DNA from: Salarchaeum sp. JOR-1
Lineage (GTDB): Archaea > Halobacteriota > Halobacteria > Halobacteriales > Halobacteriaceae
Reading direction: 5' to 3'
Assembly (NCBI RefSeq): GCF_007833275.1
Contig: NZ_CP042241.1
Location: 620,001-684,000 of the forward strand
Length of the DNA stretch: 64,000 nt
The notes beneath the pieces were generated by a model. That model was not told the DNA's origin. It worked only from the letters and a program-made list of their open reading frames with translations, and ran no database searches. Below, piece after piece: positions 17,050 through 25,229 of this stretch. Numbering within the stretch: position 1 is the stretch's first letter; every line of letters begins with the position of its first letter. The position numbers and the translations under genes are program-made.

Positions 17050-17223
17050 ATGTCAATCGGTTCTTACGACGAAGCCGAACACGAGCGCCGCGAACGCAAG
17101 AACGCGTCCGTCGACACGACGACCGACGACACCCGCACGCAGTACGAGGGAACCGTCGAGTACGACTCGGGCGAGTCCACGGACGACCTGCTCGAAACGT
17201 TCCAGCGGATCAAGAAGAACTGA
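17050..17223 (+). CDS. Small DUF5786-like acidic protein
   Basis: A 57-residue protein: MSIGSYDEAEHERRER, then YEGTVEYDSGESTDDLLETFQRIKKN. The G(S/A)YDE opening and a final DDLLxxFxxIK helix recall the Halobacteria family DUF5786. A TATA-like run and an AT-rich leader (about 17005-17045) precede the ATG. Its last 14 bases overlap the convergent membrane-protein gene. Function is unknown. Confidence 0.8.
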   Translation: MSIGSYDEAEHERRERKNASVDTTTDDTRTQYEGTVEYDSGESTDDLLETFQRIKKN

Positions 17224-17893
17224 GCCGAGCGACCGCCACCACACTTCCTACCGCGAGTACGTGTCCCGCGACGGCGAGCGCCAGCAACGGCTGGTCGCCG
17301 AGCAGGGGGACGAGCGCGAGCTGGAGGAGCGCGAACCCGACGTTCCGTGAGTCGAGCGCGCGCAGCGCGTCCGCGGTCTCGCCGTCGAACGAGTACCGGA
17401 GTTCGCGGTAGGCGGCGAGGACTGCGGCCCACCACCCGGTTCCGATCCGATAGCAGACGTCCCAGAGGACGAGCAACGCGAGCGCGACGGCGGGCGCGGC
17501 CGGCGTCGGGCCGAACAGCCGGGAGAGGAGCGTCACGCCGTCCCGAGGGTCGACGACGAACAGGTAGGTGACGAGCGCGACGTACGCGAGCACCCCGAGC
17601 ACGACCTCGACGCTCGACCCGAACAGGAGGCGCATGTAGGCGCTCGGGAGCGAGAGCGTGCGGACGCGCCGCCCCATGTCGAGCATGAACGCGCTCCCGG
17701 CGGCCGCGACGGCGACGGCGACCGTGCCGGGGATGACGGCGTTCCAGTAGCCGTACGCCGCGGCGGCGGCGATCACGAGCGTTTCGAACAGGACGAACTG
17801 GACGGCGACCGCGATTCGGTCGGGGAGCGAGAGGCCGGGAACCGCGCCGACGATGCTCTCGTACACCCACGTGCGGCCGTACCGGTCGCTCAC
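17210..17893 (-). CDS. Multi-pass membrane protein, haloarchaeal, unknown function
   Basis: A 227-residue protein with about six hydrophobic segments (for example IAVAVQFVLFETLVIAAAAAYGYW and VEVVLGVLAYVALVTYLFVV) and a soluble central loop AYRELRYSFDGETADALRALDSRNVG. It starts with GTG at 17893, overlapping the stop of the upstream NAD(P)-binding gene by 4 bases (GTGA), so the two are co-transcribed and probably translationally coupled. I cannot assign a function. Confidence 0.8.
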   Translation of the reverse strand: MSDRYGRTWVYESIVGAVPGLSLPDRIAVAVQFVLFETLVIAAAAAYGYWNAVIPGTVAVAVAAAGSAFMLDMGRRVRTLSLPSAYMRLLFGSSVEVVLGVLAYVALVTYLFVVDPRDGVTLLSRLFGPTPAAPAVALALLVLWDVCYRIGTGWWAAVLAAYRELRYSFDGETADALRALDSRNVGFALLQLALVPLLGDQPLLALAVAGHVLAVGSVVAVARLSSS

Positions 17894-18768
17894 GCGCCCT
17901 CCGCGAGCGCGGCTCGCACGGCGTCCTCGAACGCGGTCGGCGTCACGTCACACAGGTCGCGGAGGCGGTCGTCCTCGCAGACGACGGGGTTCTTCAGTCC
18001 CTCGACGAGCGGGCGCGCGACGGACGTGGGAACGTCGGTGACGAGCGCGAGCCAGTACGACGACAGCCGCGGGGAGAGCACGGGCACGGGGAGGAGGTGG
18101 AGGGTGTTGTCGGTGACGCGCGCGGTCGTACGCAGCATCTCCTCGTACGTGAGCACGTCCGGCCCCCCGATTTCGTACGTCTCGCCCGCGGTCTCCGGGT
18201 GGGCGAGGACGCACGCGAGGTACGCGACCACGTCCGAGATGGCGATCGGCTGGCAGGGCGTGTGCACCCAGTTCGGCGTCACCATCACGGGGAGGTGTTC
18301 GACGAGCTGGCGCACCACGGAGAAGCTCGCGCTCCCCGCGCCGACGATGACGGCGGCGCGGAGGACGGTGAGGTCGTAGTCGCCGTCCGCGAGCAGGTGT
18401 TCGACCTCGCGCCGGGAGCGGAGGTGGTCGGAGAGGTCGTCGCGGTCGGCGCCGAGGCCGCCGAGGTAGACGACGCGCTCGACGCCCGCGTCGCTCGCCG
18501 CGCTCGCGAAGTTCCGGGCGCAGCGGCGGTCGCGCTCCTCGAAGTCGCCGCCGGACTCCATCGAGTGCACGAGGTAGTAGGCGGCGTCCGCGCTCGGGAG
18601 CGAGAGGTCGTCGTCGAGCAGGTCGCCCGCGACCACCTCGACGCCGTCGGGCGGAGTGTAGCTGTCGGGGTCACGGGTCAGCGCGACGACCTCGTGCCCG
18701 GCGTCCGCGAGCGCGGGGACGAGGCGGCCGCCGACGAATCCGGTCGCACCGGTGACGAGCACGCGCAT
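17890..18768 (-). CDS. NAD(P)-binding atypical SDR (NDUFA9/YbjT-like)
   Basis: A 292-residue Rossmann protein. It opens with the cofactor motif VLVTGATGFVGGRLV, followed by DLLDDDL, AAYYLVHSM, YLGGLGAD, VLRAAVIVGAGS and QPIAISDVVAYL. This pattern fits atypical short-chain dehydrogenases related to complex I subunit NDUFA9, several of which bind but do not turn over NAD(P). The length is normal. It sits ahead of a membrane protein in a two-gene operon, so a membrane-linked redox or lipid role is possible but unproven. Confidence 0.87.
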   Translation of the reverse strand: MRVLVTGATGFVGGRLVPALADAGHEVVALTRDPDSYTPPDGVEVVAGDLLDDDLSLPSADAAYYLVHSMESGGDFEERDRRCARNFASAASDAGVERVVYLGGLGADRDDLSDHLRSRREVEHLLADGDYDLTVLRAAVIVGAGSASFSVVRQLVEHLPVMVTPNWVHTPCQPIAISDVVAYLACVLAHPETAGETYEIGGPDVLTYEEMLRTTARVTDNTLHLLPVPVLSPRLSSYWLALVTDVPTSVARPLVEGLKNPVVCEDDRLRDLCDVTPTAFEDAVRAALAEGA

Positions 18769-18868
18769 ACCCGAGGATGGGCGGGAGACGCCATAGGTGT
18801 GGGGGCGCGGCGGCGCGGAGTCGTGGGGGGAGCGGGAGGCCTATACGGCGCTCGCCCCTCCACCGAGT

Positions 18869-19093
18869 ATGGCGAAATCGACGTGCGACTGCTGCGGCGA
18901 CCCCGTGGCCATCTCCGGGGGCGCGGGCGACTTCTGGGACTTCGGCGACCTGGAGAAGGCGTCCTCGGGCGGCCTGACGCTGGAACTCCGGGACGGCACG
19001 GAGTTCTTCCTGTGTTTCGACTGCATCGAGGCGCTCCCCGAGAACCCCACCGCCGAGGACGTGGCGGCGGTTCGGGAGAGCCGCACGACCTAA
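18869..19093 (+). CDS. Small Cys-rich haloarchaeal protein (DUF7561-like)
   Basis: A 74-residue protein: MAKSTCDCCGDPVAISGGAGDFWDF, a middle GGLTLELRDGTEFFLCFDCIEALPENP and an acidic end. The CxCC and CxxC pairs suggest a zinc-binding treble-clef-like unit. ATG at 18869 is favoured over an upstream frame that begins in non-protein-like sequence. It is followed after 26 bases by the Rad3-like helicase on the same strand, so it may be its operon partner. Function is unknown. Confidence 0.8.
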   Translation: MAKSTCDCCGDPVAISGGAGDFWDFGDLEKASSGGLTLELRDGTEFFLCFDCIEALPENPTAEDVAAVRESRTT

Positions 19094-19119
19094 GGCGCTC
19101 CCCGCGCTCCACACCTGAC

Positions 19120-20898
19120 GTGAACCCCGCCCGCATCCACGAGGAGTTCCCCGCGCCGAGCTATCGCGGCGCGCAGGAGCAGGCGCTCTCGGACGTGCGG
19201 GACGCGTTCGCGGACGGGAACGACGTGGTGCTGGTGCGCGCGCCGACCGGGAGCGGGAAATCGCTGCTCGCCCGCGCCATCATGGGGTGCGCGCGGCAGG
19301 CGGGCGAGGCCGAGCCAGCCGAACCCGTGGGCGCGTACTACACGACGCCGCAAGTCAGCCAGCTGGACGACGTGGCCGGCGACGACTTACTCTCGGACTT
19401 CAAACTCATCCGCGGGAAGTCGAACTACACGTGCATCCTCCCGGACGAACGGGACACGCCGGTCGACCGCGCGCCCTGCGCCCGCGAACGCGGCTACGAC
19501 TGCGCGGTCAAACACCGCTGTCCGTACTTCTCCGACCGCGCCATCGCGTCCTCCCGGGAGTTCGCGGCGATGACGCTCGCGTACTTCATGCGCACCGCCG
19601 GCAGCGAGGTGTTCCGAACCAGGGACGTCTGCGTCATCGACGAGGCGCACGGCCTCGCGGAGTGGGCGGAGATGTACGCGACAATCGACCTCTCGCCCGC
19701 GAGCGTCCCCGTCTGGGGCGACGTCTCGATACCTGACGTGGACGGGGACGTGGAGGCGGCGGCGCGGTTCGCGGACTCGCTCGTCCGCGTCTGCGAGTCG
19801 CGAAAGGACGAGCTCGTCGGCGTGGACGAACTCACCGCCGACGAAGCGAGAGAACGCGACCGGCTCCAGGAGCTCATCGGCGAACTGGAGTGGTTCGCGG
19901 AGGACTCACGCGACCACGAGTCCGCGACGACGTGGGTCGTCGACCAGTCCGAGCGCGGCATCACCATCAAGCCGATGAACCCCGAGCGGTACCTCCAGCA
20001 CACCGTCTGGGACCGCGCGGAACGGTTCGCGTTGCTCTCCGCGACCATCCTGAACAAGGAGGCGTTCTGTCGCGGGGTGGGTCTCGACCCGGCGAACGTC
20101 GCGCTGGTGGACGTGCCGCACACGTTCCCGGTGGAGAACCGGCCGCTGTACGACGTGACCCGGGGGAAGATGACGTACGACGAGCGCGACGAAACGCTCC
20201 CGAAAGTCGCGCGGGTGGTGGCGCGCGTGATGCAGAAACACGACGACGAGACGGGCATCGTGCACTGTCATTCCTATGGCATTCAGGAGCGCCTCCGCGA
20301 CCACCTCCACGAATTGGGCGTGGCGAGCCGAGTGCGCACGCACACCTCGGAGAACCGGGACGCCGAACTGGACGCGTGGAAGGCGAGCGAGAAGCCGGAG
20401 GTGTTCCTCTCCGTGAAGATGGAGGAAGCGCTGAACCTGGAGGGCGACCTCGCGCGCTGGCAGGTCGTCTGCAAGGCGCCGTTCCTGAACACGGGCGACT
20501 CCCGGGTCGCGCGCCGGTTGGAGGACGGGCAGTGGGCGTGGTACTACCGGAGCGCCCTGCGCACCATCATTCAGGCCGCGGGCCGCGTCGTCAGAGCCCC
20601 GGACGACTACGGCGCGACCTACATCGCGGACGACTCCGTGCGCGACGTGTTCGAGCGCGCCCGCACTGACATGCCCGAGTGGTTCGCCGAGCAGGTCGAC
20701 CGGATGACGACGCCGGAGCTCCCCGAACTGGACGCGGCGGCCGCGCGCGCCGGCGTGGACGACATCGAACACGCGACCCAGACGACCCAGCAGACCGACC
20801 GCGGGCGCTCCGGGCGCGACGATGTGGGCGAGGAGAGCGCGTCCAGCGGCGGACGGGAGCGTCGGAGTCCGATGGCGGACGTGTGGGACGTGGACTAG
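19120..20898 (+). CDS. Rad3/XPD-like superfamily 2 DNA helicase with Fe-S cysteines
   Basis: A 592-residue helicase. Motif I is APTGSGKSLLARA, motif II is the DEAH box VIDEAHGLAEW, and late motifs include HCHSYGIQERLRDHL and QAAGRVVRAPDD. Between motifs I and II sit cysteines at NYTC, APCARERGYDC and KHRCPYF, matching the four-Cys [4Fe-4S] domain of XPD/DinG enzymes. It unwinds DNA 5'-3' in family members and probably acts in repair. GTG 19120 (MNPARIHEEFPAPSYRGAQEQAL) gives the standard N-terminus; the C-terminal 60 residues are a low-complexity acidic tail. Its TAG overlaps a tiny convergent gene on CTAG. Confidence 0.92.
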   Translation: MNPARIHEEFPAPSYRGAQEQALSDVRDAFADGNDVVLVRAPTGSGKSLLARAIMGCARQAGEAEPAEPVGAYYTTPQVSQLDDVAGDDLLSDFKLIRGKSNYTCILPDERDTPVDRAPCARERGYDCAVKHRCPYFSDRAIASSREFAAMTLAYFMRTAGSEVFRTRDVCVIDEAHGLAEWAEMYATIDLSPASVPVWGDVSIPDVDGDVEAAARFADSLVRVCESRKDELVGVDELTADEARERDRLQELIGELEWFAEDSRDHESATTWVVDQSERGITIKPMNPERYLQHTVWDRAERFALLSATILNKEAFCRGVGLDPANVALVDVPHTFPVENRPLYDVTRGKMTYDERDETLPKVARVVARVMQKHDDETGIVHCHSYGIQERLRDHLHELGVASRVRTHTSENRDAELDAWKASEKPEVFLSVKMEEALNLEGDLARWQVVCKAPFLNTGDSRVARRLEDGQWAWYYRSALRTIIQAAGRVVRAPDDYGATYIADDSVRDVFERARTDMPEWFAEQVDRMTTPELPELDAAAARAGVDDIEHATQTTQQTDRGRSGRDDVGEESASSGGRERRSPMADVWDVD

Positions 20899-20978
20899 AC
20901 CGACGAGATGACGTAGAACACCGCCGACGTGAGCATGACGACGGCGAAGAATATCGCGATGAGTTGCTGACGAGTCAT
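20895..20978 (-). CDS. 27-residue single-span membrane microprotein
   Basis: ATG at 20978 encodes MTRQQLIAIFFAVVMLTSAV followed by FYVISSV and TAG. A charged start then about 20 hydrophobic residues makes a single membrane helix. Support is its clean start/stop, the CTAG overlap with the helicase stop (a pattern shared by real convergent pairs here), and resemblance to short haloarchaeal one-helix proteins. Function is unknown. Confidence 0.55.
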   Translation of the reverse strand: MTRQQLIAIFFAVVMLTSAVFYVISSV

Positions 20979-21015
20979 ACTGGCTGTATCGGACGCTGGG
21001 ACTTCTGTGTTCCCC

Positions 21016-22020
21016 CTACGCGAGGCGAGCGTCGGCGACGACGTGCCAGACGCCCTCGGCGTGGGACTTCACGCGCCGCACCGCGACGGATTCGACGGCG
21101 CGGTCGGCGTTCCGTGCGGCCGCCTCGACGCGCTCGCGGGGCGCGTCGGGGAGGTCGGTCTCGTGGACGGCGGCGTGCGCGTGGAGAGTTCCACCGGAAA
21201 CGAGGGCGTCGAGCGCGGCGGCGAGGTAGTCGGCGTCGAGGGCGTCGTAGTACCCCATGACGACGCGGTCGGCGGTCGTCTCGACGTCCCGGCAGTCCCC
21301 GAGCACGAGGTTCATCGAACTCGATACCTCGTTGAGTTGGGCGTTCTCCGCGAGGTAGCGGAAGGCGTCGGGGTTCTTCTCCACGGCGGTCACGTCGGCG
21401 CCGGCGCGCGCCATCGGGAGCGCGAAGTACCCGATGCCGGCGAACATGTCGAGCACGCGCTCGCCCGCCGTGACGAGGTCGCCCATCCGGGCGCGCTCGT
21501 GCTGGTTTCCGGGCGAGAACATCACCCGGGAGAGGTCGAGCGCGTACCGCGTACCGTGCTCGGTGTGGACGGTTTCGGTGTCGCCGCTCCCCGCGAGAAC
21601 CGTGACGGTGGGCGTCCGGAACTCTCCGCTGACGGGGCCGCGGTCGAGGACGGTGTCGGCCTCGCGGTGGAGGGTCAGGAGGGCGTCCGCGACCTCGCCC
21701 GGCCGCGGGCAGTCGGTGAAGTCCGCGAGCAGCACGTCGCCGACGACCGCCCACGAGGCCGGCGCGCGCTCGCGGTCGGCCTCGCTCCAGCCGCGCTCGC
21801 GGAGCAGGTCGTCCAGTCCCCGGGATCGGTAGTCCGGGTCGGTCTGTTCGACGGTGGCGAGCACGTCCGTCTCGGCGGGCACGGCGAGCACGGGGAGTTC
21901 GACGCGGTCGTCGTCGCGCTCGCGGACGCGCCGGTCGTCGTCGTAGACGCCTTCGGCGCGCAGGCTCTCGATGCTCGCCTCCGCGTCGGGTTTCGCGACG
22001 AGGACGGCGAGGTCAGGCAT
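21016..22020 (-). CDS. taw2: Trm5/Tyw2-family tRNA enzyme, probably Taw2
   Basis: A 334-residue class I SAM enzyme of the Trm5/Tyw2 family. The N-terminal half has a Trm5-like domain (WAVVGDVLLADF, TRYALDLSRVMFSPGNQHER), then the SAM motif LDMFAGIGYFALPMA and AVEKNPDAFRYLAENA. Trm5 methylases carry NLP after strand beta4; here the motif reads RVVMGYYDAL, as in Tyw2/Taw2, which moves the aminocarboxypropyl group of SAM onto 4-demethylwyosine-37 of tRNA-Phe. So Taw2 is the better call. The start overlaps the nmd3 stop by 8 bases, giving a taw2/nmd3 operon of RNA-related genes. Confidence 0.82.
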   Translation of the reverse strand: MPDLAVLVAKPDAEASIESLRAEGVYDDDRRVRERDDDRVELPVLAVPAETDVLATVEQTDPDYRSRGLDDLLRERGWSEADRERAPASWAVVGDVLLADFTDCPRPGEVADALLTLHREADTVLDRGPVSGEFRTPTVTVLAGSGDTETVHTEHGTRYALDLSRVMFSPGNQHERARMGDLVTAGERVLDMFAGIGYFALPMARAGADVTAVEKNPDAFRYLAENAQLNEVSSSMNLVLGDCRDVETTADRVVMGYYDALDADYLAAALDALVSGGTLHAHAAVHETDLPDAPRERVEAAARNADRAVESVAVRRVKSHAEGVWHVVADARLA

Positions 22021-23116
22021 CGGGGAGGACGTGGATGCCCTCGCGGCTCCGGAGGACGGGGACGGTGTCGCTCGATTCGTCCATGTAGTCCGGGCGCGCG
22101 ACGGTCTTCGCCTCGTACGTCTCCGGGTCGAGGAGCTGGACGGAGTTCTCGTCCTCCACGGTGACGACGGTGGTGTCCACGGCGTCCTCGGTGGTGCCGA
22201 GCTTCCGGGCGTCGGGCGCGTCCCCGACCTCGTAACTCGCCTCGTACGGTTCGCCCGTCGTCACGCGCACGCCCTTGAGATTCCCGCGGACGGAGCGAAC
22301 GAGAACGGGCCCCGCGTCGTCGTCTTCGAGGTCGATGACGTCGCCGGCGACGAACTCGGGGAGGCGAACCGCGAACGTCACCCGGTACACCTCGTTGCCG
22401 TCCTCGTCCTCGGTGACGAGCGTCTCCGAGTCGGAGAAGGAGCCGCCGAACTCCTCGGTGAGTTTGCGGCTGACGTTCTTCCCGATTTTCGTCGTGGAGA
22501 GCTTCATGTCGAGGCCCTCCGGTTTCTCCGTGATCTCGGTGACGAACGCGTTCCGGTCGCCGGTCGCCTCCATGTCCGCGACGATGTCGTTCGCGATCTC
22601 CTTCGCGCGCTCCGTCTCCTCGGTGGTGGGCGTGCGGTCGCCGACCGCGCGCACCTGCACGACGCTCGCGTAGTAGTCGCCGGCGATGCGGCCGCAGCGC
22701 AGGCAGGTCTCCTTCGAGATGCGGACGGGAACGGTGACCTCCTCGGTCATCGGTTCGCCGCGGACGATGCCCGAAAAGCGGCAGTGCATCCGGATGGTGG
22801 TCGCGTCCACCTGCTCGGGGCGGACCTGCCAGTCGAACTCGCTCGCGCCGACGTGCACGCCGAGCGTCTCCGTCGTCTCCTCGATGGCGATGTCGGTGTA
22901 GTCCTGCGCGCCCACGTCCACCCAGCAGTTCCCGCGGTGGACGGCGCCGCAGCGCGCGCACACCCGAACCTCGATGGTGTCCGGGACGTCCACGAGGTCG
23001 AAGTCGTCGAAGTAGCAGTCGTTACAGAGCGCCCGCTCGCGTCGCGTCGCCCCCGTCTCCGCTTCCGTCGTGGGGTCGCCACAGCGCGGGCAGAACGTGG
23101 CGGACTCGGTACTCAT
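22013..23116 (-). CDS. nmd3: Nmd3 family ribosome-associated protein
   Basis: A 367-residue archaeal Nmd3. The N-terminal zinc-binding part has FCPRCGDPT, LCNDCYFDDFDLVDVPD and VCARCGAVHRGNCW, and a further CLRCG pair occurs in the middle. The rest is the eIF5A-like and beta domains (SGIVRGEPMTEEV, GDYYASVVQVRA, MKLSTTKIGKNVSRKL, DEDGNEVYRVTFAVRLPEFVAGDVI). Eukaryotic Nmd3 exports 60S subunits; in archaea it is thought to act in late large-subunit assembly. ATG 23116 (MSTESATFCPRCG) is the natural start. Confidence 0.92.
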   Translation of the reverse strand: MSTESATFCPRCGDPTTEAETGATRRERALCNDCYFDDFDLVDVPDTIEVRVCARCGAVHRGNCWVDVGAQDYTDIAIEETTETLGVHVGASEFDWQVRPEQVDATTIRMHCRFSGIVRGEPMTEEVTVPVRISKETCLRCGRIAGDYYASVVQVRAVGDRTPTTEETERAKEIANDIVADMEATGDRNAFVTEITEKPEGLDMKLSTTKIGKNVSRKLTEEFGGSFSDSETLVTEDEDGNEVYRVTFAVRLPEFVAGDVIDLEDDDAGPVLVRSVRGNLKGVRVTTGEPYEASYEVGDAPDARKLGTTEDAVDTTVVTVEDENSVQLLDPETYEAKTVARPDYMDESSDTVPVLRSREGIHVLPDA

Positions 23117-23237
23117 GGCTCGACGAACGCGACTGACGCGGTTAAGTCCCGCGCACCCGGTTTCAACCTTCGCACGCGGACGGGCGCGACCCCCGCCACG
23201 CCCGCTATTTTCACTTTCACTCCGGTGTTTACGAGGG

Positions 23238-23243
23238 TTTAAG
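23238..23243 (+). promoter_or_regulatory. TATA box of radA
   Basis: TTTAAG lies 26 bases before the radA ATG (23270), matching a leaderless haloarchaeal promoter. It supports ATG 23270 over the in-frame ATG at 23249, which would be too close to the TATA box. Confidence 0.65.
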
Positions 23244-23269
23244 GTCGTATGGGCGAAAAGAGAGGATAC

Positions 23270-24304
23270 ATGCCAGCAGACGCAGACCTCGAAACCCTCT
23301 CCGGCGTCGGGCCCGCCACGGCTGAAAAACTCCGCGACGCGGGCTACGAGTCCTTCCAGAGCATCGCCGTCGCCAGCCCCGGCGAACTCTCGAACACCGC
23401 GGACGTCGGCGACTCCACCGCCGCCGACATCATCCAGAGCGCGCGCGAAGAAGCCGACGTGGGCGGATTCGAGACCGGGAGCGCCATCCTCGAACAGCGC
23501 CAGCGCATCGGGAAGCTCACGTGGAACGTCCCCGACGTGGACGAACTCCTCGGCGGCGGCGTCGAAACCCAGTCCATCACGGAAGTGTACGGCGAGTTCG
23601 GAGCCGGGAAGTCCCAGGTGACGCACGAACTCGCAGTGACCGCCCAGCTCCCGAAAGACCAGGGCGGCCTGCACGGCCGCGTCATCTTCCTCGACAGCGA
23701 GGACACCTTCCGCCCCGAACGCATCGACGACATGGTTCGCGGGCTCTCCGACGAACAGCTCGAAGCGACGATGGAAGACCGCGGAATCGAGGGCGGCCCC
23801 GACGACGAGGACTCGATGGACGCCCTCATGGAGGACATTCTCGACAAGATTCACGTCGCGAAGGCGTTCAACTCCAACCACCAGATGCTCCTCGCCGAGA
23901 AAGCGAAGGAGATCGGAAGCGAGTACGAGGACGACGACTACCCGGTTCGCCTGCTCTGCGTGGACTCACTCACCGCGCACTTCCGCGCGGAGTACGTCGG
24001 CCGCGGCGAACTCGCGAACCGACAGCAGAAACTCAACAAACACCTCCACGACCTCGAAAAGGTCGGAAACCTCTACAACAGCGCCGTCGTCGTCACGAAC
24101 CAGGTGCAGTCCAACCCGGACGCGTTCTTCGGCGATCCCACCAAGCCCGTCGGCGGGAACATCCTCGGCCACAAGTCCACATTCCGCATCTACCTCCGGA
24201 AATCCAAGAACGACAAGCGCATCGTCCGCCTCGTCGACGCGCCCAACCTCGCGGACGGCGAAGCCGTCATGCGCGTCCAGGACGGCGGCCTGAAACCCGA
24301 ATAA
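23270..24304 (+). CDS. radA: DNA repair and recombination protein RadA
   Basis: A 344-residue archaeal recombinase that forms filaments on single-stranded DNA and performs strand exchange. Helix-hairpin-helix DNA-binding motif [19 protein letters not shown] is at the N-terminus, the polymerisation/linker region is [16 protein letters not shown], Walker A is GEFGAGKSQ (residues 108-116), Walker B is [16 protein letters not shown], and loop L2 includes [11 protein letters not shown]. Some haloarchaeal radA genes carry inteins; this one is uninterrupted. It abuts the sufU stop with no spacer (TAA then CTA). Confidence 0.98.
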   Translation: MPADADLETLSGVGPATAEKLRDAGYESFQSIAVASPGELSNTADVGDSTAADIIQSAREEADVGGFETGSAILEQRQRIGKLTWNVPDVDELLGGGVETQSITEVYGEFGAGKSQVTHELAVTAQLPKDQGGLHGRVIFLDSEDTFRPERIDDMVRGLSDEQLEATMEDRGIEGGPDDEDSMDALMEDILDKIHVAKAFNSNHQMLLAEKAKEIGSEYEDDDYPVRLLCVDSLTAHFRAEYVGRGELANRQQKLNKHLHDLEKVGNLYNSAVVVTNQVQSNPDAFFGDPTKPVGGNILGHKSTFRIYLRKSKNDKRIVRLVDAPNLADGEAVMRVQDGGLKPE

Positions 24305-24730
24305 CTACTCGTCGTCTTCCGTACTCGTCGCGGCTTTTTCGAGTTCGCCCTCGTAGACGCGCGCGCCGTCCTGCACGACCTTCTCAGCGAGCACCGCGCA
24401 CTTGATGCGCATCGGCGTCACCTCGACGCCGAGCATGTCGAGCACGTCGTCGCGGTCGAGGTCGTCGACCTCGTCGAGCGTCATCCCGGGCAGTTCGCCC
24501 GAGAGCATGCTCGCGGACGCCTGGCTGATGGCGCAGCCGTCGCCGTCCCACGCGACGCGTTCGATGGTCTCGCCGTCGTCGGCGAGTTCGACGTCGAACT
24601 CGATTTCGTCCCCACAGGACGGATTGTAGCCCTCGTGAGTGAACGTCGGATCCGGCAGCTCCCCGTAGTTCCGGGGGTTCTTGTAGTGGTCGAGGATCTG
24701 CTGCCGGTACATGTCCGAACCCATGCTCAT
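24305..24730 (-). CDS. sufU: SufU/IscU-like iron-sulfur cluster assembly scaffold
   Basis: A 141-residue scaffold. It has MYRQQILDHYKNPRNYGELP, the first ligand Cys in NPSCGDEIEFDVEL, the second in WDGDGCAISQASASM and the third in PMRIKCAVLAEKVV. The 18-residue insertion between the second and third Cys (DEVDDLDRDDVLDMLG) is the SufU rather than IscU form. It should receive sulfur from SufS, encoded 0.5 kb away on the same strand, with one unrelated membrane-protein gene between on the other strand. Confidence 0.93.
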   Translation of the reverse strand: MSMGSDMYRQQILDHYKNPRNYGELPDPTFTHEGYNPSCGDEIEFDVELADDGETIERVAWDGDGCAISQASASMLSGELPGMTLDEVDDLDRDDVLDMLGVEVTPMRIKCAVLAEKVVQDGARVYEGELEKAATSTEDDE

Positions 24731-24809
24731 ACGAAATACGTGGGTCGTGCGGCGTAAAAGCCTACCGTGCGGCCGTACGGTTTAGCAGGCCCGAGGGTAA
24801 CGTTCCGGT

Positions 24810-25229
24810 ATGTCGTTTCGCGCGCGGCTCGCACAGACGCTCGTCGACGAATCCCGAGCGTACGGGTACACGCTCGTCATCTGGGGCGCGGGCGCGATGC
24901 TCATAGCCGAATACGGCGTTCCGAGTTCGCCCGCGGTGCTCGCGTACATCACGGGGTCGCTCCTCGGGTTCGCGGCGGTGACGTACTACGCGTTCGGCGG
25001 CGTGCTCACGGCCGCAGAGGAGAGCGCGCGGGACGTGAAGACCGCGGCGGAGATGGTGCACCTCGCGGCGACGTTCTGCAATCTCGTCGTCGCTATCGCG
25101 CTCGTCACCCTGTTCGCGAACACGCCGACACCCGAGATCGCGGCGTTCGGCGTCGTCGGCTTCCAGGCGACTGTCGGCTACAGCGTCCTGCTCGTCGCCG
25201 AAGAAGTACTGGGAGAACGCCTCCAGTAG
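24810..25229 (+). CDS. Haloarchaeal four-helix membrane protein, unknown function
   Basis: A 139-residue protein with about four hydrophobic segments (LVIWGAGAMLIAEYGV, VLAYITGSLLGFAAVTYYAF, LAATFCNLVVAIALVTLFA, AAFGVVGFQATVGYSVLLV) and charged cytoplasmic connectors (EESARDVKTAAEMVH). No family function is recognised. It sits between sufU and sufS on the opposite strand, and its stop abuts the sufS stop exactly. Confidence 0.8.
   Translation: MSFRARLAQTLVDESRAYGYTLVIWGAGAMLIAEYGVPSSPAVLAYITGSLLGFAAVTYYAFGGVLTAAEESARDVKTAAEMVHLAATFCNLVVAIALVTLFANTPTPEIAAFGVVGFQATVGYSVLLVAEEVLGERLQ

Noticed and set aside
18097-19119. N-terminal extension of the Rad3-like helicase frame to 933 residues
   Set aside because: The extra 341 residues are antisense to the SDR gene and are not protein-like; the helicase begins at GTG 19120.
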